Source: an uncultured Anaerosolibacter sp. (GTDB lineage: Bacteria > Bacillota_A > Clostridia > Peptostreptococcales > Thermotaleaceae). From it: a stretch of DNA of 5,523 bases. The notes under the pieces were generated by a model. It was not told the DNA's origin. It saw only the letters and a list, made by a program, of their open reading frames with translations, and did not search any database. This document shows positions 5,160 through 5,523 of this stretch, piece after piece. A program made the translations under genes and the position numbers. The stretch is taken from positions 1 to 5,523 of the forward strand of contig CALECF010000168.1 in assembly GCA_937948705.1 (NCBI GenBank). The letters run 5' to 3'. Every line of letters starts with the position of its first letter. Position 1 is the first letter of the stretch.

Positions 5160-5523
5160 ACTGATTTCCGTGTATATTTTTAATTTTATTTTTATCTAAA
5201 ATAATTTCCTGCTGATAGGCTGCTTTACTAAAAATCCTTTCAGCTTCCTCTAAAGATACACCCCGCAAATCCATTTTTTCCGGTTCTGCCACGCCAAATC
5301 CCTGCTGATACAAACTATACAGATAATGGATTGCTTGTGGTAAAAATCCTAATAGACGTGCACCCACTGTATCCGTAGCTACTGGATCGGTTCCTGCTAT
5401 GATCAAGGAGGGTGTATCTATTGCTTTTCCATCAGAGGGCCCTGTTCCAATCATGGTTTTATCAGCACTTACAATTGTGATATCTATTGGAATCTTCTTC
5501 GTAATGGCAGTAATAAATCCATG
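5158..5523 (-). CDS. DUF362 domain-containing protein, C-terminal part, cut by window edge
   Basis: The frame is open from the window edge to the stop at 5158-5160 and gives 121 residues. The in-frame ATG at 5454 is internal (residue 24), because the conserved domain continues upstream of it (ITKKIPIDITIVSADKTM). The DUF362 core is recognisable: GTGPSDGK at 26-33, then LIIAGTDPVATDTVGARLLGF at 40-60, with the D-P-V-A-x-D segment shared by the family. Family members are soluble proteins, often linked to iron–sulfur or anaerobic redox functions, but no reaction is established. This C-terminus has no ferredoxin-type cysteine cluster; indeed no cysteine is seen in it. Whether one lies in the missing N-terminal part cannot be judged. 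Confidence 0.85.
   Translation of the reverse strand, partial: HGFITAITKKIPIDITIVSADKTMIGTGPSDGKAIDTPSLIIAGTDPVATDTVGARLLGFLPQAIHYLYSLYQQGFGVAEPEKMDLRGVSLEEAERIFSKAAYQQEIILDKNKIKNIHGNQ

Overview
The window is low-GC DNA with strong AGGAGG-type ribosome binding sites. Its gene set (DegV family, two Na+/phosphate symporter–PhoU fusions, TrmL, a CheX-like protein, DUF362) points to an anaerobic Firmicute of the class Clostridia. An Alkaliphilus-like genus would fit, but the genus is a guess. All six genes lie on the minus strand, so the window reads biologically from right to left.

Right to left: the C-terminal 121 residues of a DUF362 protein (5158-5523, cut by the window edge). Next is a two-gene unit, a CheX-like phosphatase-fold protein (4577-5038) and the tRNA wobble methylase TrmL (4101-4571). 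These are 5 bp apart, with the trmL ribosome binding site inside the end of the upstream gene, and a U-tract terminator follows at about 3992-4032. Then come two tandem paralogous Na+/Pi-cotransporter family proteins with C-terminal PhoU domains (2193-3821 and 327-1955). Last is the N-terminal 62 residues of a DegV-family fatty-acid-binding protein (1-186, cut by the window edge), with its own promoter.

The central pair is the most informative part. Both proteins are exactly 542 residues, align without gaps and are about 70% identical by hand count. Each has its own promoter and its own long 3' hairpin. Upstream of each is the same direct repeat, TTAACA-N5-TTAACA, placed 19-20 bp before a -10 element that is followed by a conserved TACAAGG. 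The repeat matches the Bacillus-type PhoP box, so both copies are probably induced by phosphate starvation. The likely picture is a duplicated phosphate symporter, each copy carrying its own PhoU-type regulatory module and a matching phosphate-responsive promoter. No PhoP/PhoR genes are in the window.

I see no insertion sequence, CRISPR array, tRNA or rRNA. Every intergenic gap is under 300 bp, and what each holds is annotated below.
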